Assembly: GCF_015221875.1 (NCBI RefSeq)
Contig: NZ_JACYGY010000001.1
Span: 5,992,501 to 6,056,500, forward strand
Length of the DNA: 64,000 nt
Origin: Dyadobacter subterraneus
GTDB taxonomy: Bacteria; Bacteroidota; Bacteroidia; Cytophagales; Spirosomataceae
Reading direction: 5' to 3'
A program made the position numbers and the translations under genes. Shown piece after piece: positions 8,272 through 16,374 of this stretch. Within the stretch, counting starts at the first letter, position 1, and each line of letters starts with the position of its first letter. Below the pieces are notes generated by a model, which was not told where the DNA came from, searched no databases, and worked only from the letters and a program-made list of their open reading frames with translations.

Positions 8272-8440
8272 CAGGAGGCTCCTAAGGAGCCGGACAATCC
8301 TTATTTACACATAATTTCTATAAACAGGAAGCCCGTATCGGGCTAATTACTAGGAAATTTCTATAAATTCAGCCCGGTAAGGGCTTCCTGTTTATAGCAT
8401 CCAAGATGAAAAATATGTCCGGCTCCTTAGGAGCCTCCTG
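8272..8440. repeat. Nested 169-base palindromic element
   Basis: The outer arms 8272-8294 and 8418-8440 are perfect 23-base inverted repeats, and each contains its own small palindrome (GGCTCC around TAA or TTA). The inner arms 8318-8344 and 8370-8396 match at 25 of 27 positions and also each hold a mini-hairpin (AGCCCG with CGGGCT, and AGCCC with GGGCT). The whole can fold as one long stem or as four small hairpins. It lies between the CstB-like gene and the YeeE pair. It resembles REP/BIME-type or MITE-type elements; no transposase gene is near. Confidence 0.8.
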
Positions 8441-8503
8441 TTGATATGCAGGTTTAATTAAATCTCGAAACAAGAAAAGGTATTAACATCATACAACATT
8501 CAT

Positions 8504-9079
8504 ATGGAAATCTTCGAACTCATCCGCAAACCCTGGCCTTGGTACATCGCCGGGCCGCTTATTGGTTTTACAGTTCCGATTTTACTTTTACTAGGAAATA
8601 AATCTTTCGGGATTTCTTCTTCCTTACGTCATATATGCGCCGCTGTTATTCCTGCCAACATTTCTTTTTTCAAATACGACTGGAAAAAAGAAGCCTGGAA
8701 TTTATTCTTCGTTGCGGGAATAACTTTGGGTGGTTTTGTGGCCACTTATCTGCTGACAAATCCTGATTCATTGATCGTTGCAGAATCCACAAAAGCCAGT
8801 TTAACTCAATTAGGAATAACAGATTTTTCAGGATTAATGCCGGCCGATATCTTCTCAGTTGAAAATATTTTATCTTTAAAAGGATTGATCTTTTTCGTTT
8901 TCGGAGGGTTTCTGGTTGGTTTTGGGACACGTTACGCTGGAGGCTGCACATCCGGACATGCCATTATGGGACTTGCCAATTTGCAATGGCCTTCGCTGGT
9001 AGCAACGATATTTTTTATGGTTGGCGGTTTCTTTTCAACCTGGATTCTGCTACCCTGGCTTTTAAACCTGGTCAGATAA
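8504..9079 (+). CDS. YeeE/YedE family thiosulfate transporter-like protein (first half)
   Basis: A membrane protein of about 191 residues with five hydrophobic segments. The family signature GFGTRYAGGCTSGH lies at 139-152, with the conserved cysteine C148 on the transport path. The founding member takes up thiosulfate with cysteines that hold the substrate. Proteins of this size are half transporters that occur in pairs with a second, shorter partner; the next gene supplies one. The first residues (KPWPWYIAGPLIG) are typical of this half. The pair follows the persulfide dioxygenase gene, so movement of thiosulfate or another reactive sulfur species is the likely role; direction cannot be told from sequence. 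Confidence 0.85.
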   Translation: MEIFELIRKPWPWYIAGPLIGFTVPILLLLGNKSFGISSSLRHICAAVIPANISFFKYDWKKEAWNLFFVAGITLGGFVATYLLTNPDSLIVAESTKASLTQLGITDFSGLMPADIFSVENILSLKGLIFFVFGGFLVGFGTRYAGGCTSGHAIMGLANLQWPSLVATIFFMVGGFFSTWILLPWLLNLVR

Positions 9080-9108
9080 ATATTTTCCACTGAAATTAAT
9101 TGAATACT

Positions 9109-9621
9109 ATGACAACCATTAAAAATAGCTCTGCTGCGGAAATTGAGCTTTTAGATAAAAATGAAGACAGTTATGACGGTACCAATCAGCAGTCAAGAAC
9201 TGAAAGTTTTATCGGCAATTTGAAATACCTGATCGTCGGTGTATTTTTTGGAATCGTTTTTGTCAAAGCGGAAATCGTTTCCTGGTTCAGGATTCAGGAA
9301 ATGTTCAGGTTGGATTCCTTCCATATGTATGGCGTGATCGGGTCGGCAGTTGCAGTGGGTTTGATTTCTTTACAAATCATCAAAAGATTTAAAATCAAAA
9401 CAATTAGCGGTGAAGAAGTAAGTATACCACCAAAACACTTTAATAAAGGACAGATTTACGGAGGGTTTTTATTCGGCCTGGGCTGGGCAATTACAGGCGC
9501 TTGTCCTGGACCATTATTTGCACAAATCGGAAGTGGTTTTCTGGTTGTAATAATAACCTTGCTGAGCGCAATTGCAGGAACCTGGACTTACGGATTGTTA
9601 CGTTCCAGACTCCCGCATTAA
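9109..9621 (+). CDS. YeeE/YedE family protein (second half)
   Basis: A 170-residue membrane protein with a polar N-terminus of about 35 residues and four hydrophobic segments. The motif GWAITGACPGP at 125-135 carries the family cysteine (C132). I chose the ATG at 9109; an in-frame TTG at 9100 is a weaker choice. It begins 29 bases after the first YeeE/YedE gene and surely belongs to the same transcript. The two halves together would make one complete transporter (inference from paired occurrence in other bacteria). Confidence 0.85.
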   Translation: MTTIKNSSAAEIELLDKNEDSYDGTNQQSRTESFIGNLKYLIVGVFFGIVFVKAEIVSWFRIQEMFRLDSFHMYGVIGSAVAVGLISLQIIKRFKIKTISGEEVSIPPKHFNKGQIYGGFLFGLGWAITGACPGPLFAQIGSGFLVVIITLLSAIAGTWTYGLLRSRLPH

Positions 9622-9623
9622 CA

Positions 9624-10403
9624 TTACAGTTTTCTTGCAATAAGATATAATTGTTCGTCTCCCAACATAAATGGATCCGCTTCCAGATTTCCAAAAGCGC
9701 CAATAACTTTCAGTCCAGCAGATTCAAACATAAATTTGAGTTCGGCCAAAGTATAAATATGCTGACGAACCGTATGTGTTACTTTTTCAGTCCCCGAAAT
9801 AAAAGTCTGCTCAGCTTCTATGTAACCTTCTTCCGGATAATATTCATTTTGAGCGAGATAGACGATATCACTCTGCACCGGCATCCAGTTTCTTATCTGA
9901 TAATTGGGAAAAATACTTTCCGCAAGATTTTCAGTATGAACAGCAAACTGACCGCCAGGAATTAACAGATCAGAAATCTTTTGAAGAAATTTCTGCATAT
10001 CCGGACGCGGAAAAAAGCTGAAACTGTTTCCAAAACAGTAAGCCGCATCGAAAGATCCGGCCTCAAAAGAAACGGCAAGAATATCTTCACAAACCACAGC
10101 AACAGGCAAACTTTCCTGCTCAGCAATTTTTTCTAACTCTTCACAATATTCCGTTGATAAATCAACGCAGGTAAGCTCGATTCCCTGATCTGCAAGCGGC
10201 AAAGCATGACGGCCATAACCAGCCATGACATCGAGAACCTTGTTTCCTTCTTTCAGATCAAGTGTATCCCGCAAAAAATCGACTTCAAATTCCGTATACT
10301 CTTCGTCCTGATTTAACTTCCATGCCTTCTGCGGCAAACCTTCAAAATATGTATGATACCAGGCCAATGTGCTAAACAATTTAATTCCCACAAAAATAGT
10401 CAA
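9624..10403 (-). CDS. Class I SAM-dependent methyltransferase
   Basis: A soluble methyltransferase of about 259 residues. Motif I is VLDVMAGYGRHALPLA (about 58-73), followed by the acidic end of strand 2 in LTCVDLS and motif IV-like FDAAYCFGNSFSFF. The substrate is unknown. No ATG is present near the N-terminus: candidates are TTG at 10403, GTG at 10391 and later TTG codons. The conserved part begins at about WYHTYFEGLP. It converges on the YeeE gene, with two bases between the stops, and stands alone upstream. Confidence 0.8.
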   Translation of the reverse strand: MTIFVGIKLFSTLAWYHTYFEGLPQKAWKLNQDEEYTEFEVDFLRDTLDLKEGNKVLDVMAGYGRHALPLADQGIELTCVDLSTEYCEELEKIAEQESLPVAVVCEDILAVSFEAGSFDAAYCFGNSFSFFPRPDMQKFLQKISDLLIPGGQFAVHTENLAESIFPNYQIRNWMPVQSDIVYLAQNEYYPEEGYIEAEQTFISGTEKVTHTVRQHIYTLAELKFMFESAGLKVIGAFGNLEADPFMLGDEQLYLIARKL

Positions 10404-10408
10404 TTTTA

Positions 10409-10573
10409 TTAAACGCAGAGTTTTGGGAGTTATACGCTGAGTTCGGGAATTTTTGTTTTTGTCAGTTTAACAAGAGAACTCCCCTAAACGCTGCGGAAAA
10501 CTTCCAATACCTCCGCGTTAAAAAAACAAAACTCACCGTACTCTGCGAAAAACTCCGCTAACTCTGCGTTTAA
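10409..10573. repeat. Intergenic region with inverted and degenerate direct repeats
   Basis: Perfect 14-base inverted repeats TTAAACGCAGAGTT (10409-10422) and its complement (10560-10573) bound a 165-base stretch. Inside are degenerate repeats of the type CTCTGCG, CTCCGCG and CTGCGG, each followed by A/T-rich spacers. The arrangement looks like a low-copy intergenic repeat family. It lies between the divergent methyltransferase and cytochrome genes and probably overlaps their promoters. Confidence 0.6.
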
Positions 10574-10684
10574 ATGTTTTTTAGCAGTAAAAAAGATGGT
10601 TTTCTTCCTCTTAACTCTTTTTCGATATACATTTAGTCTTTCAAGGCTAAGACGTTATTCCATACCAAACAGTTATTCAACCTG

Positions 10685-13600
10685 ATGACCCCTAAAAACT
10701 TTTTACGAAAACCACTTCCGATACTGGCATTAACCGCCGTTGTGGTCGTTTCCTGTATGAAAATGGCTCCATCGACTACCAAAATTTCCAGCAAACCGAT
10801 GGTGATTAAGGAAGATCCAGCCACTGGAAAAGCCAGAGCTAAGGAAATCCGTGACAATACGGTTATAAAACTTGCCGATGGATTAAAACTTGACCTTTGG
10901 GCATCAGATTCTCTGGCACCAGATCCGGTTGCCATTTCCATTGACGATAAGGGAAGAGTTTATCTCAATAGAACAAACAGACAGAAAAACTCTGAATTTG
11001 ATATCCGCGGTCACCGTAACTGGATGACGCCTTCCATTGCTTTGCAATCTGTTGAAGATCGTCGTGCGTTTTTGCGCAGCACTTTTGATCCTTCCAAAAG
11101 CAAGGAAAACGAATGGCTTAAAGATTTGAACGGCGACGGCTCACACGACTGGAAGGATCTTACCGTTGAAAAAGACGAAGTATGGCGTTTGGAAGATACT
11201 GACAATGACGGTATCGCAGACGTTTCCATGCGCATTTTGAGTGATTTCTTTGAAGAAATTTCAGATGTTGCCGGCGGTTTGCTGGTTCGTGCACAAGATA
11301 CTTTTGTAGCCATCGCTCCTGATGTCTGGAGACTGAAAGATACCAACGGTGATGGAATTCTGGATCAAAAAACATCCATTAGTCATGGTTATGGTGTACA
11401 TATTGGATTCGGCGGTCACGGTATGTCAAATCCGATTGAAGGTCCGGATGGGAAAATTTACTGGAACATCGGTGATATCGGAGCCAACATTACAACCAAA
11501 GAAGGTGAGAATTTCAAACGCCCTAATGAAGGAATTATCGCAAGATCAAATCCCGACGGAACTGATTTCGAGATTTTTGCAGGTGGTTTGAGAAATACGC
11601 ACGAATTCGTTTTTGATGAATACGGTAACCTGATAAGTTCTGATAACGACGGTGATCATCCCGGCGAAAGCGAGCGTCTTGTTCACGTGGTTGAAGGTTC
11701 GGACGCCGGCTGGCGTTCAAACTGGCAGTACGGAAAATATACTGATCCAAAGAATAACAGCTATAAAGTATGGATGGACGAGAAATTATATGTTCCGCAT
11801 TGGGAAGGTCAGGCGGCCTACATCATTCCTCCTATCCAGAATTTCCACAACGGTCCAACGGGAATGCAGTACAATCCGGGAACGGCTTTGGGATCAGAAT
11901 GGAAAAACAAGTTTTTCCTGGTTGAATTTGTTGGTAACCCTGCACGTTCGCCAATCTGGTCATTTGGTTTGAAGCCAAAAGGTGCCTCTTTCGTGCTTGA
12001 TGGAGAAAAAAATATTTTGAACGGAATTCTGCCAACCGGTATTCGTTTCGGTCCGGATGGAGCACTTTATGTGGCTGACTGGATCAATGGCTGGGATACG
12101 AAAAACTACGGGCGCGTTTGGCGACTGGATGTAACGGACAGCAAAAATGATCTGAAAGCGTTGCGACTTGAAACAAAACGTTTGATGCAGCTGGATTATA
12201 CCAAACAGGCTGAGTCAATGTTGTACACTTTGTTGTCAAATCAGGATATGCGCATCCGTTTGAAAGCGCAGTTTGAACTGGCTTCCCGTGGTGCAAAAGG
12301 TGCTGCGGAATTAAACAAAGCCATTACGGCAACCGGCAGTCAACTGGCTCGTATCCATGGAATTTGGGGTATCGGACAATTGGCGAGACAAGACAAAGCT
12401 TATGCAAATACTTTGTTCACTTTATTGAAAGATGCTGATCCGGAAATCATTTCGCAGGCTGCAAAAGTTTTGGGTGATGCAAAAATCGCAGAAGCGGGTC
12501 CTTTGCTAATTCCTTTACTGACTGACAAAAATCCTCGTGTGAAGTTTTTCGGCGCGCAGGCTTTGGGGCGTATCAAAGAAAAACAAGCAGTTACTGCGTT
12601 GCTTGATATGATCAAAGCGAATAAAGATGAAGACCTTTATTTAAGACACTCGGCAGTTCTTGCCCTTTCCCGGATTGGTGAAGTAGAACCGATTGTTGCG
12701 CTTGTTAACAATCCTGACAAATCGCTACGTATCGCCGCCGTCTTGGTATTGCGCCGGTTGAGCAGCGACAAGGTAAGTTTGTTTTTGCAGGACAAAGACG
12801 AATATGTAGTAACAGAAGCTGCTCGTGCGATCAATGATGATTTATCGATTGAACCGGCTCTACCTGCTTTGGCAGCAATTTTGAAAGAGAAAAGATTTAC
12901 TTCTGAGCCTTTACTGCGCCGTGCGATCAATGCATCCCTGCGTGTAGGTGGCGATGAACAATTGGACAATCTGATTGCTTTTGCTAAAAGAAAAGACGTA
13001 AGTAATGAACTGAGAGCGGAGGCACTGGCGACTTTGGGTAGCTGGGCAAATCCATCAGTTCTGGATCGCGTTGACGGTCGCTACCGGGGCGTAATTACCA
13101 GAAATCCTGAAATTGTTAAGACAAAAATAAAACCTCAAATCAGTTCACTTTTGCAGGAAGACGATGCTGCCATTTTAATCGCAACATCTCAGCTGGTAAG
13201 CGAATTGGGAATTTCTGACAATAATGCGACGCTGGCTAAAATCCTTGACGATAACAAAAATCCGAAAGTAAGAGCCGCTATGTTAACTGCCTTGCATGAC
13301 CTGAAATATTCAGAAATGGAAACGGTTATGAAAAAAGGGATGACCGATCCGGATGCTGATGTTCGTACTTCTGCATTGGCTTTGGTGAGCAGTGTAAATA
13401 TGTCAAAAGAGACACTTTCAGATATTTCCAAGACGATTTTTGAAAAAGGAAGTATCAAGGAGCAGCAGCAAATGTTGCGTGTTTTAGGTGGTTTGCCAGT
13501 TGCCAAAACTGAAACAATTTTTGATGGTTTGATTGGTAAAATGGCTTCAAAAGAACTTCCTAATACTTTGGCTCTTGACCTTGGTGAAGCTGTGGATTCA

Positions 13601-14101
13601 ACAAAATCAAGTACATTAATCGCCAAAATGGCTCCAATGCGCTCTACCGGAACAACGGTTGCAGATTATCAGGAATCACTTTATGGCGGAAATGCCATGC
13701 TGGGACGCAGATATTTCATGACGAGTTCGCAAGCAGAATGTACACGTTGTCATTCCATCGGTGGACAAGGCGGAGCAGTTGGTCCGTCACTTTCCAAAAT
13801 TGGTTCAACTTTGACAAGAGAACAAATTCTGCAAGCGTTGATCGAGCCAAGTGCGAGATTATCCCCTGGTTTTGGTATGGTGGTTCTGACACTTAAAGAC
13901 GGACAAACCGCATCAGGAATTCTGTCAGAAGAAAACGCACATGAGCTTGTACTTAAAACTTCGGAAGCCGAGCCTTTGAAAATCCCGGTATCAAGAATTG
14001 CAAAACGCGATAATGTTCCTTCCAGTATGCCTCCGATGGGTTCAATCATGTCCAAAAGAGAAATTCGGGATGTGGTTGAGTTTTTGTCTGGGTTGAAATA
14101 G
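10685..14101 (+). CDS. Cytochrome c lipoprotein with dehydrogenase-like propeller and HEAT-like repeats
   Basis: A 1138-residue exported protein. The N-terminus is a lipoprotein signal (LTAVVVVSC, lipidated C near residue 24). Next comes a membrane-bound dehydrogenase/sorbosone-dehydrogenase-like propeller (about 60-490) with D-rich calcium-binding-like loops such as DTDNDGIAD. Residues about 490-990 form alpha-helical HEAT-like repeats. The C-terminal cytochrome c domain has CTRCH at 1019-1023 and a likely methionine ligand in MPPMGS. The layout matches the so-called PVC-type heme-binding proteins found in Planctomycetota and Bacteroidota. It probably oxidises a sugar or related alcohol outside the cell and passes electrons to its heme; the substrate is not known. 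A strong terminator follows. Confidence 0.88.
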   Translation: MTPKNFLRKPLPILALTAVVVVSCMKMAPSTTKISSKPMVIKEDPATGKARAKEIRDNTVIKLADGLKLDLWASDSLAPDPVAISIDDKGRVYLNRTNRQKNSEFDIRGHRNWMTPSIALQSVEDRRAFLRSTFDPSKSKENEWLKDLNGDGSHDWKDLTVEKDEVWRLEDTDNDGIADVSMRILSDFFEEISDVAGGLLVRAQDTFVAIAPDVWRLKDTNGDGILDQKTSISHGYGVHIGFGGHGMSNPIEGPDGKIYWNIGDIGANITTKEGENFKRPNEGIIARSNPDGTDFEIFAGGLRNTHEFVFDEYGNLISSDNDGDHPGESERLVHVVEGSDAGWRSNWQYGKYTDPKNNSYKVWMDEKLYVPHWEGQAAYIIPPIQNFHNGPTGMQYNPGTALGSEWKNKFFLVEFVGNPARSPIWSFGLKPKGASFVLDGEKNILNGILPTGIRFGPDGALYVADWINGWDTKNYGRVWRLDVTDSKNDLKALRLETKRLMQLDYTKQAESMLYTLLSNQDMRIRLKAQFELASRGAKGAAELNKAITATGSQLARIHGIWGIGQLARQDKAYANTLFTLLKDADPEIISQAAKVLGDAKIAEAGPLLIPLLTDKNPRVKFFGAQALGRIKEKQAVTALLDMIKANKDEDLYLRHSAVLALSRIGEVEPIVALVNNPDKSLRIAAVLVLRRLSSDKVSLFLQDKDEYVVTEAARAINDDLSIEPALPALAAILKEKRFTSEPLLRRAINASLRVGGDEQLDNLIAFAKRKDVSNELRAEALATLGSWANPSVLDRVDGRYRGVITRNPEIVKTKIKPQISSLLQEDDAAILIATSQLVSELGISDNNATLAKILDDNKNPKVRAAMLTALHDLKYSEMETVMKKGMTDPDADVRTSALALVSSVNMSKETLSDISKTIFEKGSIKEQQQMLRVLGGLPVAKTETIFDGLIGKMASKELPNTLALDLGEAVDSTKSSTLIAKMAPMRSTGTTVADYQESLYGGNAMLGRRYFMTSSQAECTRCHSIGGQGGAVGPSLSKIGSTLTREQILQALIEPSARLSPGFGMVVLTLKDGQTASGILSEENAHELVLKTSEAEPLKIPVSRIAKRDNVPSSMPPMGSIMSKREIRDVVEFLSGLK

Positions 14102-14125
14102 GTGTTTAAATATTTGAGAATACCT

Positions 14126-14162
14126 GAGAAGTCAAGTTTTGAAAACTTGACTTCTCTTTTTT
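14126..14162 (+). terminator. Terminator after the cytochrome/HEAT gene
   Basis: GAGAAGTCAAGTTTT pairs with its complement (14142-14156) and is followed by a run of T. The same hairpin recurs, slightly diverged, at 14800-14836 behind the HicA-like gene. Confidence 0.85.
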
Positions 14163-14212
14163 ATAGCTCTTCCGATTTTACTTAATCGAATATCATCCGT
14201 CAAACTATGGTA

Positions 14213-14243
14213 TTGAAAGTAAGCCATTAAAAATGTATATTTG
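14213..14243 (+). promoter_or_regulatory. Promoter of the HicB-like gene
   Basis: TTG at 14213-14215, 20 bases, then TATATTTG at 14236-14243 match the Bacteroidota consensus. Transcription would start near 14250, which excludes the in-frame TTG at 14241 as a start codon and supports the ATG at 14259 or 14268. Confidence 0.6.
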
Positions 14244-14267
14244 ATTATACATTCACACATGAGAAAT

Positions 14268-14486
14268 ATGAACGAAATACTTTTTATTGTAGAGCAGGAA
14301 CAAGACGGAGGTTTTATTGCAGAAGCCAAAGTTAATGATAATGAGCAAATTATAACGGAGGGTGATAATATCGAAGAACTTAAATCTATGATTAGAGAGG
14401 CTTTGGAATGTCACTTTGAGAATTCTGAAGATATGCCAAAAACTGTACGCCTTCATTTTATAAAGGACGAAGTATTTGTTATTTAG
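14268..14486 (+). CDS. HicB-like antitoxin
   Basis: A 72-residue protein of the short HicB-type fold: MNEILFIVEQEQDGGF, a middle acidic part, then IEELKSMIREALECHF. In HicAB systems HicB folds like an inactive RNase H unit and neutralises HicA. I chose the ATG at 14268, which matches how related proteins begin; the ATG at 14259 is also possible. This short form lacks an obvious C-terminal DNA-binding domain. It precedes the HicA-like gene by 30 bases, the reverse of the classic hicA-hicB order but common for this antitoxin subtype. Confidence 0.75.
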   Translation: MNEILFIVEQEQDGGFIAEAKVNDNEQIITEGDNIEELKSMIREALECHFENSEDMPKTVRLHFIKDEVFVI

Positions 14487-14516
14487 AATTTTCTTAGAAT
14501 TTACACACACTACATA

Positions 14517-14759
14517 ATGATCCTTAAGAATCTAACAGGGCAAGACCTTATCAAAAGGCTTGCTCAATTTGGATATATCGCTGTCCGCCAGAATGGAAGC
14601 CACATATGAATTAAAACGTCTCTGAATGGAACCCATTCAGAGACCATTCCAAATCATAAACCTTTAAGAGAAGGAACTATCAACAAGATACTTAAAAATA
14701 TCGCTGATCATTTAGAAATTCCCAAAATGGATCTTGAAAAATTGTTATTCAATAACTAG
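14517..14759 (+). pseudogene. HicA-like toxin gene with an in-frame TGA
   Basis: The reading frame from ATG 14517 to TAG 14759 encodes a HicA/YcfA-type mRNA interferase: the first 30 residues have TGQDLIKRLAQFGY and RQNGSHI, and the tail has HKPLREGTINKILKNIADHL. Codon 31 (14607-14609) is TGA, just after GSHI, where the family usually has arginine or another basic residue before a strand. A CGA to TGA change explains it. The catalytic histidine region is kept, and the rest of the frame is undamaged, so the event looks recent (or is a read error). As read, the toxin would be a 30-residue fragment and inactive. Confidence 0.8.
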
Positions 14760-14799
14760 GTGTATAAATATTTTATTACCGGTTTAAAGGGTATATCCG

Positions 14800-14836
14800 A
14801 GAGAAGTCAAGTTTTAAAAACTTGGCTTCTCTTTTT
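14800..14836 (+). terminator. Terminator after the HicA-like gene, copy of 14126-14162
   Basis: GAGAAGTCAAGTTTT pairs with AACTTGGCTTCTC and is followed by T5. Sequence and context (a TAGGTGT start at the stop codon) match the terminator at 14126, which suggests a duplication spanning the stop codon and terminator. Confidence 0.8.
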
Positions 14837-14913
14837 ATTTCTAAACCATCCTATTTCCAGAAACCTAACCCATTCCAACCGGCACGATATTCATAATAAA
14901 AAATTAAAAAAGG

Positions 14914-14921
14914 TATATTTG
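14914..14921 (+). promoter_or_regulatory. Promoter -7 box of the membrane protein gene
   Basis: TATATTTG matches TAnnTTTG fully and lies 57 bases before the ATG at 14979. An upstream TTC rather than TTG is at the right distance, so the -33 match is partial. Confidence 0.4.
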
Positions 14922-14978
14922 AAAACACTATTTGAGATAAAAACAATACCTTTTCAAGTAAACCTCATCATCAACTAA

Positions 14979-16016
14979 ATGGAATTAGAAAAAAAGGACG
15001 CAACTATTCTCGACAACGCGATTCAGTTCTGGCAGGAGACGAATAAAATCACGCCGGAGCTTGCTGAGGATTTACGAAATAGCTACCAGCTTCGCAATTC
15101 CAATGCGGATACGATTACCTGGTATGCCTTTATCTCGGCGGTTTCTTGTGGTCTGTTGGCATTTGGGGCGTTAGTTATTGATGAAAAGTGGATTGAATTG
15201 CTGCGTAATAAATGGGGCTTTTCAGAAACCATTGTTGGAATCGGATTTTCGTTGTTAGCCATCGCCTTCGTTATTTTAGCCAAAAGAAGAAAACTAAAAT
15301 ACCCGACTGCAAAGGCTAGTAACGAAACTTATACAATCACCATTATTTTAAGCGTAGCCATAGCCATCGCATACTGGACACGGAGTTTTGCTTATTTTGA
15401 AGGCAATTATGCCAGACCATTACTGATCGCTGCCGTCGCTTATTTCATCAGCGCAGCTTACCTGAATTCTCAGCTTTTATGGACGGTGATGCTTTTGACA
15501 ATTGCAGGTTGGTGGGGAGCACAAACCTATTTCTGGACGGGTGGAAACTGGCGTTTTGCAGGAATGAATTACCCATTAAATATGACCATATTTGGGCTTG
15601 TCATCTGGTCATTGTCCTGGGTTGTTGCTAAAATAGATTTACTCAAATCCTTTACACCAGTCACTTATTCAATTGGTTTATTCCTGTTTCTTCTGGCAGC
15701 CTGGACACTTTCTATTTTTGGAAATTATGACGATTTAAGCCGATGGACGGTTATTCGACAGGGAACGCTTTGGTATTGGGCTGTGGGTTACACCATTGTT
15801 TTGGGTGCACTAACAGCTTATGCTTTTCAGGTTAAAAATGACGTTTTGCGGGATACATGCCTTATCTTTTTCCTTCTTAATATTTACACCCGCTACTTTG
15901 AATATTTCTGGGACAGAACCAACAAAGGAATTTTCTTTGCTATACTTGCGGTCTCTTTCTGGTTTGTTGGTAAGAAAGCAGAACAGTGGAGAAACAAGGA
16001 TAAAAAGTTAGCCTGA
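14979..16016 (+). CDS. DUF2157-like multi-pass membrane protein
   Basis: A 345-residue inner-membrane protein. About 55 polar, helical residues at the N-terminus (LDNAIQFWQETNKITPELAE) are followed by about ten hydrophobic segments rich in W and aromatic residues, ending with a short basic tail (KKAEQWRNKDKKLA). A soluble helical N-terminus followed by many helices is the layout of DUF2157-type proteins, whose role is unknown; the assignment is by layout only. The next gene starts 15 bases later and is likely co-transcribed. Confidence 0.65.
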   Translation: MELEKKDATILDNAIQFWQETNKITPELAEDLRNSYQLRNSNADTITWYAFISAVSCGLLAFGALVIDEKWIELLRNKWGFSETIVGIGFSLLAIAFVILAKRRKLKYPTAKASNETYTITIILSVAIAIAYWTRSFAYFEGNYARPLLIAAVAYFISAAYLNSQLLWTVMLLTIAGWWGAQTYFWTGGNWRFAGMNYPLNMTIFGLVIWSLSWVVAKIDLLKSFTPVTYSIGLFLFLLAAWTLSIFGNYDDLSRWTVIRQGTLWYWAVGYTIVLGALTAYAFQVKNDVLRDTCLIFFLLNIYTRYFEYFWDRTNKGIFFAILAVSFWFVGKKAEQWRNKDKKLA

Positions 16017-16031
16017 CATTGAAATTACAAG

Positions 16032-16370
16032 ATGAGAGAAAAAAGACTAATCCGGCAGAACGAAAAAGATCTGATCGAATTTCTGTTAAATCAATTAAAC
16101 CTTAACCCTGAAGAATATCCAGTTGATGAATATGTTGACGAATATGAAGACGGGAAAATGGGAAGTATCAGTCTGGGTGGTGACGTTTCGGCTTATGCCG
16201 GCGATTTAATTCAGGTTGAATATGTTGATTCGGATGAAACTCCGGTTGTCATTACCTTAACGAAAGACGATAAAGGTCATTTGCTGGATCTTGATTTCTG
16301 GAAAGTGGATTTTACCAAACTTTTAGAATATCCCACGCCGGATAAAATTATTCTGAGAGGCAATTTGTAG
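16032..16370 (+). CDS. Hypothetical protein, 112 residues
   Basis: A small acidic soluble protein (MREKRLIRQNEKDLIEFLLN, then a DEYVDEYEDG stretch). The C-terminal half (LDLDFWKVDFTKLLEYPTP) ends in a basic tail. Related DUF6984-type proteins come to mind from the LIRQNEKDLIEFLL opening, but I am not certain. It follows the membrane protein closely and converges on the AraC-type regulator, with four bases between the ends. Confidence 0.65.
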   Translation: MREKRLIRQNEKDLIEFLLNQLNLNPEEYPVDEYVDEYEDGKMGSISLGGDVSAYAGDLIQVEYVDSDETPVVITLTKDDKGHLLDLDFWKVDFTKLLEYPTPDKIILRGNL

Positions 16371-16374
16371 CCGC

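Noticed and set aside
12637..12969. Antisense frames inside the cytochrome/HEAT gene
   Set aside because: They reflect the codon use of the real gene on the plus strand; none has a recognisable domain or start signal.
14241..14267. Earlier start (TTG at 14241) for the HicB-like gene
   Set aside because: It lies inside the predicted -7 box, before the likely transcription start.
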